From Vogesella indigofera (lineage in GTDB: Bacteria; Pseudomonadota; Gammaproteobacteria; Burkholderiales; Chromobacteriaceae), in assembly GCF_028548395.1 (NCBI RefSeq), contig NZ_JAQQLA010000003.1, positions 62,001 through 126,000 on the forward strand: DNA of 64,000 bases, given 5' to 3'. A program made the position numbers and the translations under genes. Positions 19,164 through 28,334 of this stretch are shown here, piece by piece. A model generated the notes under the pieces. The model had not been told where the DNA came from and searched no databases. It saw nothing but the letters and a program-made list of their open reading frames with translations. The number at the start of each line of letters is the position of its first letter. Positions within the stretch are counted from its first letter, which is position 1.

Positions 19164-19814
19164 ATGCACGTGCAGCTGTCGGGGACCGCGCAGCGGGTGA
19201 ATACGGTGTTCTGCATCGGGCGCAATTACGCCGCCCATGCCGCCGAGCTTGGCAACGCGGTGGAAAGCGAACCGGTGGTGTTCCTGAAACCGAACGCGGC
19301 GCTGCTGCGCGAGGGCAGTCCCATCGTGCTGCCGGACTACTCGCAGGAGGTGCACTACGAGTGTGAGCTGGTGTTGCTGATCGGCAAGGACGCCGACCAC
19401 GTCGACGAAGCCGCCGCGCTGTCCTGCATTGCCGGCTACGGCATCGGCCTGGACCTGACCGCGCGCGACGTGCAGTCGGTGGTGAAGGCCAAGGGGCTGC
19501 CGTGGACCAAGGCCAAGGGTTTTCGCGGCGCCGCCTGCGTGTCGGATTTCGTGGCGGCCAACCTCGTCGCCGATCCGGCGCGGCTGCAGTTCGATCTGCA
19601 CGTCAACGGCGAGCCGCGCCAGCACGGCGATACCGCGCTGATGCAGTTCCCTGTGGCGACCATCGTCAGCTACCTGTCGCGCATCTACGGCCTGCGCGCT
19701 GGCGACCTGGTATTTACCGGCACGCCGGAAGGGGTGGGGCGGTTGCAAGGCGGTGATCGTCTGCAGCTGGAACTGCCTGGGCTGCTGCAGGCAGCGTGGC
19801 AGGTCGCGCCATGA
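19164..19814 (+). CDS. Fumarylacetoacetate hydrolase-family protein
   Basis: The 216-residue product is a single FAH-fold domain like E. coli YcgM and human FAHD1. It probably hydrolyses or decarboxylates acylpyruvates or oxaloacetate; the exact substrate cannot be told. Seen are FCIGRNYAAHAAELGN at the N-terminus, the metal-binding Glu pair in VHYECELVLLIGK, GIGLDLTARDVQ with the metal Asp, the Lys in KGLPWTKAKGF, and FTGTPEGVG near the end. ATG 19164 is preceded by AAGGAAA. Its TGA overlaps the ATG of hslR, so both genes are coupled. Confidence 0.88.
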   Translation: MHVQLSGTAQRVNTVFCIGRNYAAHAAELGNAVESEPVVFLKPNAALLREGSPIVLPDYSQEVHYECELVLLIGKDADHVDEAAALSCIAGYGIGLDLTARDVQSVVKAKGLPWTKAKGFRGAACVSDFVAANLVADPARLQFDLHVNGEPRQHGDTALMQFPVATIVSYLSRIYGLRAGDLVFTGTPEGVGRLQGGDRLQLELPGLLQAAWQVAP

Positions 19815-20224
19815 GCAAGGCAAGGTTGGCCGCAAGCGCGGATGACGACAAGGTACGGCTGGACAAGTGGCTGTGGGCGGCGCGCTTTTACAAGACGCGG
19901 CAGCTGGCGCACGAGGCGCTGGAGCTGGGGCGGGTACTGGTCGGTGGCGAGCGGGTCAAGGGCTCACGGGTGGCGAAGGAAGGTGACCAGCTGCTGATCC
20001 GCATCGAGCGGCTGGAGTACAAGGTCTCCATCCTGGCGCTGGCGACGCAGCGGCGGCCGGCCAGGGAAGCGCAGCTGCTGTATAGCGAGAGCGAGGCGTC
20101 GGTGAGCGCGCGCGAACACCAGATCGCGCTGCAAAAGGCCGAACACGCCAGCTATCCGCACGGCGACGGCCGGCCAACGAAAAAGGCGCGTCGCGACATT
20201 TCCCGTTTCAAGGACAGCTGGTGA
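19811..20224 (+). CDS. hslR: Ribosome-associated heat shock protein Hsp15 (S4 domain)
   Basis: The 137-residue product has an S4 RNA-binding domain at residues about 14-75 (VRLDKWLWAARFYKTRQLA, then GRVLVGGERVKGS) and a basic C-terminus. It matches Hsp15, which binds free 50S subunits still carrying nascent peptidyl-tRNA and helps recycle them after stress. E. coli HslR has 133 residues. The start overlaps the stop of the FAH gene by four bases. A full-length repeat copy occupies codons 5-9 (19821-19836) and encodes RLAAS in the variable N-terminus, a position where an inserted word would be tolerated. Confidence 0.92.
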   Translation: MSKARLAASADDDKVRLDKWLWAARFYKTRQLAHEALELGRVLVGGERVKGSRVAKEGDQLLIRIERLEYKVSILALATQRRPAREAQLLYSESEASVSAREHQIALQKAEHASYPHGDGRPTKKARRDISRFKDSW

Positions 20225-20303
20225 GCCATAGGCGAGGGCCGGCAATGGCGCTATCATGCCGCCCCGCACCTGTTTTCGCCCTTGCCTGAAAGAAAAATCC
20301 GCC

Positions 20304-21464
20304 ATGCCCGCCGTTGCCGACCTGCGTCCGTTCGCCGCGTTCTACTTCAGCTATTTCGCCTTCCAGGGGCTGTTCGGCCCGTTCTGGGGGCTGTACCTCG
20401 AATCGCTGTCGTTCAGTACGGTGCAGATCTCGGTGCTGATGGCGCTGTCGACGCTGGCGCGCATCGTGGCGCCGGGGCTGTGGGGCTGGCTGGCCGATAA
20501 GCGTGGCCGGCGGCGCAGCATCATCCTGTCGACCTCGCTGCTGTCGGCGCTGGCGTTTGCCTTTGTCGGGCTGGATAACGGCTTCTGGTGGGTGTTCGTC
20601 AGCCTGGCGGTGTCGCACTTCTTCTGGGCGGCGGCGCTGCCGCTGGTCGAGGCCAGTACCGCGCACCTGACGCGCGCTACGCCGGGGCGCTACAGCCGGG
20701 TGCGGGTGTGGGGCTCGATCGGTTTTGTCACGCTGTCGCTGGTCGGCGGCGCCTTGCTGGAGCTGCTCGGGCTTCGTAACCTGCCGTGGGCGGTGCTGGC
20801 GCTGCTGCTGCTGATCGCGCTGGCCGCCTGGTTCGTGCCGGAGGTGCACGGCGCGCCGCGCAGTACATCGCGACAGTCGATTGCCGGCACCCTGCGCCGG
20901 CCGCAGGTGCTGGCGCTGTTCGCCTGCTGCTTCCTGCTCGCCTTCGGCATGGGGCCGTACTACACCTTCTATTCGATCGGCCTGCAGCAGGCCGGCTATG
21001 GCAAGAGTGCCATCGGCTGGCTGTGGTCGGTGGGGGTGCTGTGCGAGATCGGCATCTTCCTGCTGATGCCGCGGCTGATGGCACGCTTCACGCTGGAGCA
21101 GCTGATGCTGGCATCCTTGCTGGTGACCGCGCTGCGCTTCGTGCTGATTGCGCTGCTGCTGGCACAGCCGGCGGTAGCGGTGTTCGCGCAGACGCTGCAC
21201 GCCTTCACCTTCGGTGTGCACCACGCGGCGGCGGTGGGGCTGATCCACCGCTACTTTGCCGAGCAGCACCAGGCGCGCGGCCAGGGGCTGTACGTGATCG
21301 CCTCCTTTGGCGTCGGCGGCAGCGCCGGCGGCCTGCTCGGCGGCGTTCTGTGGCCGTATGGCGGGGTGACGCTGACCTTTGCCGTGTCCGCGGTGGTGAC
21401 CTTCCTTGGCGTGCTGGTGTGCTGGCGCTGGCTGCGCTCGCCGCCGGCAGCGGCGCAGGGCTGA
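20304..21464 (+). CDS. MFS transporter, HcaT/PPP-like
   Basis: The 386-residue product is a 12-span major facilitator. The first loop carries LADKRGRRRSI, and the overall pattern (FQGLFGPFWGLYLESLSFSTVQISVLMAL at the start) matches the MFS_1_like group that includes HcaT, the phenylpropionate permease of E. coli. The substrate here is unknown. ATG 20304 gives the usual N-terminus; no strong ribosome site is seen. A repeat copy begins a few bases after the stop codon, and the XRE regulator gene converges 42 bases away. Confidence 0.85.
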   Translation: MPAVADLRPFAAFYFSYFAFQGLFGPFWGLYLESLSFSTVQISVLMALSTLARIVAPGLWGWLADKRGRRRSIILSTSLLSALAFAFVGLDNGFWWVFVSLAVSHFFWAAALPLVEASTAHLTRATPGRYSRVRVWGSIGFVTLSLVGGALLELLGLRNLPWAVLALLLLIALAAWFVPEVHGAPRSTSRQSIAGTLRRPQVLALFACCFLLAFGMGPYYTFYSIGLQQAGYGKSAIGWLWSVGVLCEIGIFLLMPRLMARFTLEQLMLASLLVTALRFVLIALLLAQPAVAVFAQTLHAFTFGVHHAAAVGLIHRYFAEQHQARGQGLYVIASFGVGGSAGGLLGGVLWPYGGVTLTFAVSAVVTFLGVLVCWRWLRSPPAAAQG

Positions 21465-21466
21465 CA

Positions 21467-21505
21467 CAAGGTTGGCCGCAGCCCTTACACCGCCTTGCGG
21501 CGAGC
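21467..21505. repeat. Repeat copy with degenerate partner between convergent genes
   Basis: CAAGGTTGGCCGCAG at 21468-21482 is followed 15-20 bases later by TTGCGGCGAGC, so an ancestral inverted pair may have decayed. It fills almost the whole 41-bp gap between the MFS gene and the convergent regulator gene. Confidence 0.6.
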
Positions 21506-22291
21506 TTACGCCGACAGCAGCATCACCAGTTTCAGTCCCGGTGCGTTGGCCAGTCGCAGCGTCAGCTGCTGGTAACTGACCCGTCCCAGTTGCGCGTGGT
21601 TGAAGGCGCGCTCGCCGCCTTCGCGGCTCTGAACGTCCTGCTGCCGCCACAGGCTGTCGAAGTCGCCGCTCTGCCGGCGCAGGCCGTCTAGCAGGGCGGC
21701 GACTTCGCCGTCATCGCGACGGGCGCTGATCTCGGCGCGGAATTCCGCCACCATGCGCCGCGCCCGCGTCGGCCAGTCGTCGACCAGCTGCGGCGCCAGC
21801 GGGTGCAGGAACATGAAGTGCAGCAGGTTGTGGCGCGGCTCAGGCTGGTCCAGCCAGCCGCAAAACAGGGTGGCGGCCTGCGCGTTCCACGCCGGCACGA
21901 ACCACAGCCCGTCCAGCACATAGGCCGGGCCATCGATCTTGCCGACCGCCAGCGCCAGCGCCTGCTGCGCCTCCGGATCACTGGCGAGGTGGGCGTCGTC
22001 CGGGTTCTTCTGCCCGGCGAGGTTGAACAGGTAGTCGCGTTCGGCGCGGCTCAGCAGCAGTGCGTCGGCCAGCCGTGCCAGCGTGGCGGCCGATACCGAC
22101 TGCGTGCGGCCCTGCTCGATCCAGGTCAGCCAGGTCGGGCTGATGCCGCACAGTGCGGCGACTTCCTCGCGGCGTAGTCCCTTGGCGCGGCGGCGGCTGC
22201 CGGCGGGCAGGCCGGCCTGCTGCGGCGACACACGCTCGCGGTGGCTGCGGATAAAGTCGCCCAGCGGGCTGGTGTGGCGTTCGTCGTTCAT
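21506..22291 (-). CDS. XRE-family regulator with MmyB-like ligand-binding domain
   Basis: The 261-residue product has a helix-turn-helix of the XRE class (about residues 12-85; GLRREEVAALCGISPTWLTW, then EQGR) and a C-terminal MmyB-like PAS-type domain (about 105-255) thought to bind a small ligand. Members of this group, common in actinobacteria and proteobacteria, usually control a neighbouring dehydrogenase or transporter. Here it is convergent with an MFS gene and divergent from leuC; neither link is proven. TAGTA/TACTA repeats lie just upstream and may be its operator. Confidence 0.87.
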   Translation of the reverse strand: MNDERHTSPLGDFIRSHRERVSPQQAGLPAGSRRRAKGLRREEVAALCGISPTWLTWIEQGRTQSVSAATLARLADALLLSRAERDYLFNLAGQKNPDDAHLASDPEAQQALALAVGKIDGPAYVLDGLWFVPAWNAQAATLFCGWLDQPEPRHNLLHFMFLHPLAPQLVDDWPTRARRMVAEFRAEISARRDDGEVAALLDGLRRQSGDFDSLWRQQDVQSREGGERAFNHAQLGRVSYQQLTLRLANAPGLKLVMLLSA

Positions 22292-22304
22292 GGTGTTCGC
22301 GGCT

Positions 22305-22376
22305 TAGCTTGGTAGTATCACTACTAGTATAAATGCTTATCTTGTACTAGGAACCGGCTTGATCAATGATAGGACT
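22305..22376. promoter_or_regulatory. Cluster of TAGTA/TACTA repeats upstream of the XRE gene
   Basis: Within an AT-rich stretch the pentamer TAGTA or TACTA recurs: GGTAGTATCACTACTAGTAT near 22311-22330, TTGTACTAGG near 22343, and GGACTACTACG near 22373. GTAG-TATCA-CTAC is an inverted repeat. The likely reading is an autoregulatory operator overlapping the XRE promoter; binding is inferred from position only. Confidence 0.35.
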
Positions 22377-22403
22377 ACTACGCACGGCCCGCGGCCGGCC
22401 CAA

Positions 22404-22415
22404 GCTTGGCCGCAA
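22404..22415 (+). repeat. Repeat copy upstream of leuC
   Basis: GCTTGGCCGCAA holds the exact nine-base core (22406-22414) with C instead of GG before it. It is unpaired and lies about 90 bases before the leuC start. Confidence 0.6.
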
Positions 22416-22502
22416 CGGCCTGTTCCGCCTGGGGCGGACGTGACAGAATGACCGGATCCACTGCCGGAATGTTGTCGGCAAACTCATCGAGAAAGCAGAA
22501 CC

Positions 22503-23909
22503 ATGACCGCACAGACCCTCTACGACAAGCTGTGGAGCAGCCACGTGGTGCACGAAGAAGCAGACGGCACCGTATTGCTCTATATTGACCGTCATCTGGT
22601 CCACGAAGTGACCAGCCCGCAAGCCTTCGAAGGCCTGAAGCTGGCCAATCGTCCGCTGTGGCGCGTGGACTCGGTGGTGTCGACCGCCGACCACAACACC
22701 CCGACCGACCACTGGGACGAGGGCATCAAGGACCCGATCTCGCGCCAGCAGGTGGAAACGCTGGACGCCAACATCAAGGCCTTCGGTGCGCTGGCCTACT
22801 TCCCGTTCAAGGACAAGGGTCAGGGCATCGTGCACGTGATGGGGCCGGAGCAGGGCGCCACCCTGCCGGGCATGACCGTGGTGTGCGGTGACAGCCACAC
22901 CTCCACCCACGGCGCTTTCGGCGCGCTGGCGCACGGCATCGGCACCTCCGAGGTCGAGCACGTGATGGCCACCCAGACGCTGGTGGCGAAGAAATCCAAG
23001 AACATGCTGGTGCGCGTCGACGGCAAGCTGCCGACCGGCATTACCGGCAAGGACGTGGCGCTGGCGATCATCGGCAAGATCGGCACCGCCGGCGGTACCG
23101 GCTACGCCATCGAGTTCGGCGGCGAAGCGATCCGCGAGCTGTCGATGGAAGGCCGTATGAGCCTGTGCAATATGGCCATCGAAGCCGGCGCCCGTTCCGG
23201 CCTGGTGGCGGTGGACCAGAAGACCATCGACTACGTGAAGGGCCGCCCGTTCGCGCCGAAGGCCGAACAGTGGGATGCCGCCGTGGCGTACTGGAACACG
23301 CTGCACAGCGACGACGGCGCACAGTTTGACGAGGTAGTGGTGCTCGACGCCACCGCCATCCAGCCGCAGGTGACCTGGGGCACCTCGCCGGAAATGGTGA
23401 CCGACATCAACGGCCGCGTGCCGGACCCGGAGCAGGAAAGCGACCCGGTGAAGAAGGGCAGCATCGAGCGCGCGCTGGCCTATATGGGTCTGCAGGCCAA
23501 CACCCCGATCAACGAGATCCCGGTGGACATCGTGTTCATCGGCTCCTGTACCAACAGCCGCATCGAAGACCTGCGTGAAGCCGCCGCGGTGGCCAAGGGT
23601 CGCAGCAAGGCGGCCAACGTCAAGCAGGTGCTGGTGGTGCCGGGCTCCGGTCTGGTCAAGGCGCAGGCCGAGGCCGAGGGGCTGGACAAGGTGTTCGTCG
23701 CCGCCGGTTTCGAATGGCGCGAACCGGGTTGCTCCATGTGCCTGGCGATGAACGCCGACCGCCTGCAACCGGGCGAGCGTTGCGCGTCCACCTCGAACCG
23801 CAACTTCGAAGGCCGTCAGGGCCAGGGCGGCCGTACCCACCTGGTGAGCCCGGCGATGGCCGCCGCCGCCGCGGTGGCCGGCCACTTTGTCGACATTCGC
23901 GCGCTGTAA
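22503..23909 (+). CDS. leuC: 3-isopropylmalate dehydratase, large subunit
   Basis: The 468-residue product is the aconitase-like large subunit that, with LeuD, isomerises 2-isopropylmalate to 3-isopropylmalate in leucine synthesis. The iron-sulfur cysteines are visible in [14 protein letters not shown] and [12 protein letters not shown]. Other family marks are [24 protein letters not shown] and [14 protein letters not shown] (active-site Arg and Ser). It begins the run leuC-entericidin-leuD-leuB. GAGAAAG precedes the ATG. Confidence 0.97.
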   Translation: MTAQTLYDKLWSSHVVHEEADGTVLLYIDRHLVHEVTSPQAFEGLKLANRPLWRVDSVVSTADHNTPTDHWDEGIKDPISRQQVETLDANIKAFGALAYFPFKDKGQGIVHVMGPEQGATLPGMTVVCGDSHTSTHGAFGALAHGIGTSEVEHVMATQTLVAKKSKNMLVRVDGKLPTGITGKDVALAIIGKIGTAGGTGYAIEFGGEAIRELSMEGRMSLCNMAIEAGARSGLVAVDQKTIDYVKGRPFAPKAEQWDAAVAYWNTLHSDDGAQFDEVVVLDATAIQPQVTWGTSPEMVTDINGRVPDPEQESDPVKKGSIERALAYMGLQANTPINEIPVDIVFIGSCTNSRIEDLREAAAVAKGRSKAANVKQVLVVPGSGLVKAQAEAEGLDKVFVAAGFEWREPGCSMCLAMNADRLQPGERCASTSNRNFEGRQGQGGRTHLVSPAMAAAAAVAGHFVDIRAL

Positions 23910-23934
23910 GCGGGCCACAGCTAGGAGAACAGAC

Positions 23935-24057
23935 ATGACAATGCGACTTCTGACTGCGCTGGCCTTGCTGGCGGCAGTCACCGGATGCAATACCGTGGCC
24001 GGTGTCGGCCAGGATCTCAGAAACGCAGGTTCCGCCATTGAAAGGGCAGCACAATGA
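23935..24057 (+). CDS. Entericidin A/B-family small lipoprotein
   Basis: This 40-residue gene sits between leuC and leuD. Its product starts [18 protein letters not shown] (lipobox Cys 18) and continues [18 protein letters not shown], the compact signature of the entericidin family (EcnA/EcnB), small cell-envelope lipoproteins linked to stationary-phase lysis in E. coli. AGGAGA lies 6 bases before the ATG at 23935. The last codons overlap the leuD start (ATGA), so leuD is translationally coupled to it. An entericidin in this slot is a recurrent feature of betaproteobacterial leu operons as far as I know; why is not understood. Confidence 0.88.
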   Translation: MTMRLLTALALLAAVTGCNTVAGVGQDLRNAGSAIERAAQ

Positions 24058-24692
24058 AGGCATTTACCACCCTTGACGGCCTCGTGTGCCCGCTGGATCG
24101 CGCCAACGTCGATACCGACGCCATCATCCCCAAGCAATTCCTGAAGTCGATCAAGCGTTCCGGCTTCGGCCCCAACCTGTTCGACGAATGGCGTTACCTC
24201 GATCACGGCGAGCCGGGTATGGACAACAGCCAGCGCCCGCTGAATCCGGACTTCGTGCTCAACTTCCCGCGCTACGCCGGCGCGCAGGTACTGCTGGCGC
24301 GCGAGAACTTCGGCTGCGGCTCTAGCCGCGAACATGCGCCGTGGGCACTGGAAGACCAGGGCTTCCGCGTGGTGATCGCGCCGTCGTTCGCCGACATCTT
24401 CTTCAACAACTGCTACAAGAACGGCCTGCTGCCGATCGTGCAGCCGGCGGAAGTGGTCGACCAGCTGTTCCGCGAATGCGAAGCGACCGAAGGCTACCAG
24501 CTGCAGGTGGACCTGCCGACGCAGACCATCACCACGCCGTCCGGCAAGGTGTTTTCCTTCGACATCACCGAGCACCGCAAGCACTGCCTGCTCGGCGGCC
24601 TGGACGAGATTGGCCTCACGCTGAAGCACGAAGCCGAGATCAAGGCCTTCGAGAGCAAGCATCGCGCGGCGCAGCCGTGGCTGTTTGCCTGA
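24054..24692 (+). CDS. leuD: 3-isopropylmalate dehydratase, small subunit
   Basis: The 212-residue product is the swivel-domain small subunit partnering LeuC. Conserved parts are [16 protein letters not shown] near the N-terminus, the signature [16 protein letters not shown] around residues 85-100, and [20 protein letters not shown]. Length is normal. Its ATG overlaps the stop of the entericidin gene by four bases. An inverted pair of the dispersed repeat follows the stop codon, before leuB. Confidence 0.97.
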   Translation: MKAFTTLDGLVCPLDRANVDTDAIIPKQFLKSIKRSGFGPNLFDEWRYLDHGEPGMDNSQRPLNPDFVLNFPRYAGAQVLLARENFGCGSSREHAPWALEDQGFRVVIAPSFADIFFNNCYKNGLLPIVQPAEVVDQLFRECEATEGYQLQVDLPTQTITTPSGKVFSFDITEHRKHCLLGGLDEIGLTLKHEAEIKAFESKHRAAQPWLFA

Positions 24693-24701
24693 ACCCACCA
24701 C

Positions 24702-24731
24702 CAAAGGTTGGCCACAATGCGGCCAACCTTG
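24702..24731. repeat. Imperfect inverted pair of the repeat between leuD and leuB
   Basis: AAGGTTGGCC (24704-24713) pairs with GGCCAACCTT (24721-24730) around a seven-base loop. The left copy has one substitution (GGCCACA instead of GGCCGCA), the right copy is exact. No T run follows, and leuB starts 26 bases later, so it should not terminate strongly. Confidence 0.8.
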
Positions 24732-24756
24732 TCCTCCACGCTACGGGATAAAGATC

Positions 24757-25821
<1,065 letters not shown>

Positions 25822-25854
25822 TTTGCATCTTTAATGTTGTTTGAATAAAAAACG

Positions 25855-25900
25855 TCAGCCCCATTGTGCGAGCCGCTGTTGCCCTGCACAATGGGGCTGA
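25855..25900. repeat. Perfect 15-bp inverted repeat upstream of asd
   Basis: TCAGCCCCATTGTGC (25855-25869) and its exact complement (25886-25900) enclose a 16-base loop, in the gap between leuB and asd. No T run follows on the plus strand; on the minus strand the stem is followed by ACGTTTTTT, but no minus-strand gene is near. It could end leuB transcription weakly or be a leader hairpin for asd. Confidence 0.7.
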
Positions 25901-25977
25901 TCACTACATAAAGCCGGTCTGTCAAGAGATGACTGGCGAGACAGTTTCAAACACCCAAGACATTCAGGAGAATTATC

Positions 25978-27084
25978 GTGCGAGTAGGTTTTGTTGGCTG
26001 GCGCGGCATGGTCGGTTCCGTGCTGATGCAGCGCATGCTGGAAGAGAATGATTTTGCCGTTATCGACGAACCGGTGTTTTTCACGACCTCCAATGTCGGT
26101 GGTGCCGCCCCCAACGTTGGCCGCGACGTACCGCCGCTGAAAGACGCGCGCAACATCGACGAGCTGAAGGCGATGGACGCCATCGTCACCTGCCAGGGCG
26201 GTGACTACACCACCGAGGTGTACGCCAAGCTGCGTGCCGCCGGCTGGAACGGCTACTGGATCGACGCCGCCTCCACGCTGCGCATGGAAGACAACGCCAT
26301 CATCGTGCTCGACCCGGTCAACAGCAACGTGATCGAAGCCGGTCTCGCCAACGGCGTCAAGGACTTCATCGGCGGCAACTGCACCAACTCCATCATGCTG
26401 ATGGGCATGGGCGGCCTGTTCCGCGAGGGCTTGGTGGAGTGGGTGTCCTCGATGACCTACCAGGCGGCCTCCGGCGGCGGCGCCAACCACATGCGCGAAC
26501 TGCTGAAGGGCATGGGCGTGGTGCACGCCGCGGTGGCCGACGAACTGGCCACGCCATCGTCCGCCATCCTCGATATCGACCGCAAGGTTGCCGCCACCAT
26601 CCGCGAAGACGTACCGACCGAATTCTTCGGCGCGCCACTTGCCGGCGGCCTGATCCCGTGGATCGACAAGCAGCTCGACAACGGTCAGTCCAAGGAAGAG
26701 TGGAAAGGCCAGGCCGAGGTGAACAAGATTCTGGGCACCGATGCAACCATTCCGGTCGACGGCCTGTGCGTGCGCATCGGCGCCATGCGCTGCCACAGCC
26801 TGGCGCTGACCGTGAAACTGAAAAAAGACCTGCCGCTGGCCGAGATCGAGGCCATCATCAAGTCCGGCAACGACTGGGTGAAGTGGGTGCCGAACGACCG
26901 CGACATCACCGTCAAGGAATTGACACCGGCCGCCATCACCGGCAGTTTGCAGATCGGCGTCGGCCGCGTGCGCAAGCTGAACATGGGCGGCGAGTACCTG
27001 TCGGCCTTCGTGATCGGCGATCAGCTGCTGTGGGGCGCGGCCGAACCGCTGCGCCGTATGTTGCGGATCCTGATTGAACGCTAA
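25978..27084 (+). CDS. asd: Aspartate-semialdehyde dehydrogenase
   Basis: The 368-residue product reduces aspartyl phosphate to aspartate semialdehyde with NADPH, feeding lysine/diaminopimelate, threonine and methionine synthesis. It matches the Gram-negative type of E. coli Asd: [15 protein letters not shown] at the N-terminus, catalytic Cys 135 in [23 protein letters not shown] and the His in [13 protein letters not shown]. It starts at GTG 25978 with AGGAGA upstream. A usg/asd-like paralogue follows, after a hairpin terminator. Confidence 0.97.
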   Translation: MRVGFVGWRGMVGSVLMQRMLEENDFAVIDEPVFFTTSNVGGAAPNVGRDVPPLKDARNIDELKAMDAIVTCQGGDYTTEVYAKLRAAGWNGYWIDAASTLRMEDNAIIVLDPVNSNVIEAGLANGVKDFIGGNCTNSIMLMGMGGLFREGLVEWVSSMTYQAASGGGANHMRELLKGMGVVHAAVADELATPSSAILDIDRKVAATIREDVPTEFFGAPLAGGLIPWIDKQLDNGQSKEEWKGQAEVNKILGTDATIPVDGLCVRIGAMRCHSLALTVKLKKDLPLAEIEAIIKSGNDWVKWVPNDRDITVKELTPAAITGSLQIGVGRVRKLNMGGEYLSAFVIGDQLLWGAAEPLRRMLRILIER

Positions 27085-27105
27085 AATAGTGCGATACTGT
27101 TAGCC

Positions 27106-27131
27106 AAGGGCGCCAACGGCGCCCTTTTTGT
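27106..27131 (+). terminator. Terminator of asd
   Basis: GGGCGCC, loop AAC, GGCGCCC, then TTTTTG, 22 bases after the asd stop codon. Confidence 0.88.
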
Positions 27132-27152
27132 TTTCTAGAACTGGATAAATGA

Positions 27153-28169
27153 ATGTCTGAAACCCTGCGTATTGCTGTTGTTGGTGTCACCTCGCTGGTT
27201 GGCGAGGCCGTGCTTGAATTGCTGGCCGAACGTGCGCTGCCGATCGGCCGCGTGTTTGCGCTGGATGTGGCGGAAAAGGACGGCGAAACCGTGTCGCTGG
27301 GCAATCTCGAGCTGGATGTGGCCACGGTGGATGATTTTGACTTTGCCAATGCCTCGCTGGCGATCTTTGTCGGCGGCAGCGAGCTGTCGCGCCGCTTCGT
27401 GCCGGAAGCACGCAATGCCGGTTGCGCCGTGATCGACTTCAGTTCGGTGTACCGGCTGTCCGAGGACGTGCCGCTGGTGGTACCCGGCATCAACGACGCC
27501 GCACTGGATGATCTCGGCGAAGGCCTGCTGCTGGCGGTACCGAACTGCACGGTGACACCGGTCGCCAAGGCGTTGGCCGCACTGCAGGCCTGCGGTCTGG
27601 AGCGGGTGACCATTGCCAGTTACCAGTCGGTATCCGGTACCGGCCGCGCCGCGCTGGAAGAGCTGGCCAACCAGACCACCGCGCTGTTTGGCGCCCGTGA
27701 CATTGAGCTGGAGGTCTACCAGAAGCGCATCTCCTTCAACGTGCTGCCGCTGATCGGTGACGTCGACGAGCAGGGCATCAGCGAAGAAGAACAGTCGCTG
27801 GTCGACGAGCTGCACAAGGTGCTGGCCAATCCGCAACTGCGGGTCGAGGCCAGTTGCGTGCGGGTGCCAGTCTTCTTCGGTCACGGCTGGGCGGTGACAC
27901 TGCAGACCCGCGATCCGTTGAATGCGGAGAAGGCACGCGAGCTGCTGGCCGCCGGCGGTCTGCAAATCGTTGACGATCCGCGTGGCGAGCTGCCTTATGT
28001 CACGCCACTGGAAGCGTCCGGCAACGAGGCGGTCTGGGTCAGCCGCGTGCGGCAGACCGCCGGTGGTACCGTGTCGTTCTGGCTGGCGGCCGACAATGTC
28101 CGCGCCGGTGCCGCAGAGCCTTGCGTGGCGCTGGCCGCAGCCTTGATGAAGCGTGGCTATTTTGCCTGA
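27153..28169 (+). CDS. usg: Asd-like paralogue (Usg family)
   Basis: The 338-residue product belongs to the aspartate-semialdehyde-dehydrogenase superfamily but to the shorter branch seen in E. coli Usg and the Pseudomonas gene between asd and fimV. It keeps VGVTSLVGEAVLELL (nucleotide loop, altered from the usual GATGxVG), IDFSSVYRLSEDVPLVVPGIN, a Cys at 132 in VPNCTVTPVAKAL, SYQSVSGTGRAALEEL, FNVLPLIGD and RVPVFFGHGWAV. So the catalytic Cys, Gln and His positions appear present, unlike in degenerate Usg proteins; activity is uncertain. A repeat copy lies at 27573, coding LAA. Confidence 0.87.
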   Translation: MSETLRIAVVGVTSLVGEAVLELLAERALPIGRVFALDVAEKDGETVSLGNLELDVATVDDFDFANASLAIFVGGSELSRRFVPEARNAGCAVIDFSSVYRLSEDVPLVVPGINDAALDDLGEGLLLAVPNCTVTPVAKALAALQACGLERVTIASYQSVSGTGRAALEELANQTTALFGARDIELEVYQKRISFNVLPLIGDVDEQGISEEEQSLVDELHKVLANPQLRVEASCVRVPVFFGHGWAVTLQTRDPLNAEKARELLAAGGLQIVDDPRGELPYVTPLEASGNEAVWVSRVRQTAGGTVSFWLAADNVRAGAAEPCVALAAALMKRGYFA

Positions 28170-28334
28170 GCCGGAATCTCAAGGTACTATGTCGCTATAC
28201 TGATTTGGCTATCCGCTTGCAAGATTTATCAGGCCGGCTTAAAAATCGGCCGGTACCATGCTTATGCAAATGGTGGATAAATGAGCAGCAACGGCGCTAG
28301 AGCAAAACAACACACCGAAAGGTAGCAAAAAAGA

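Noticed and set aside
18838..19200. Open frames in both directions between phaC and the FAH gene
   Set aside because: No family similarity, no ribosome site, and the minus-strand frames conflict with the expected phaC promoter.
22347..24704. 785-codon minus-strand open frame across leuC and leuD
   Set aside because: Antisense shadow; the plus strand holds complete leuC, entericidin and leuD.
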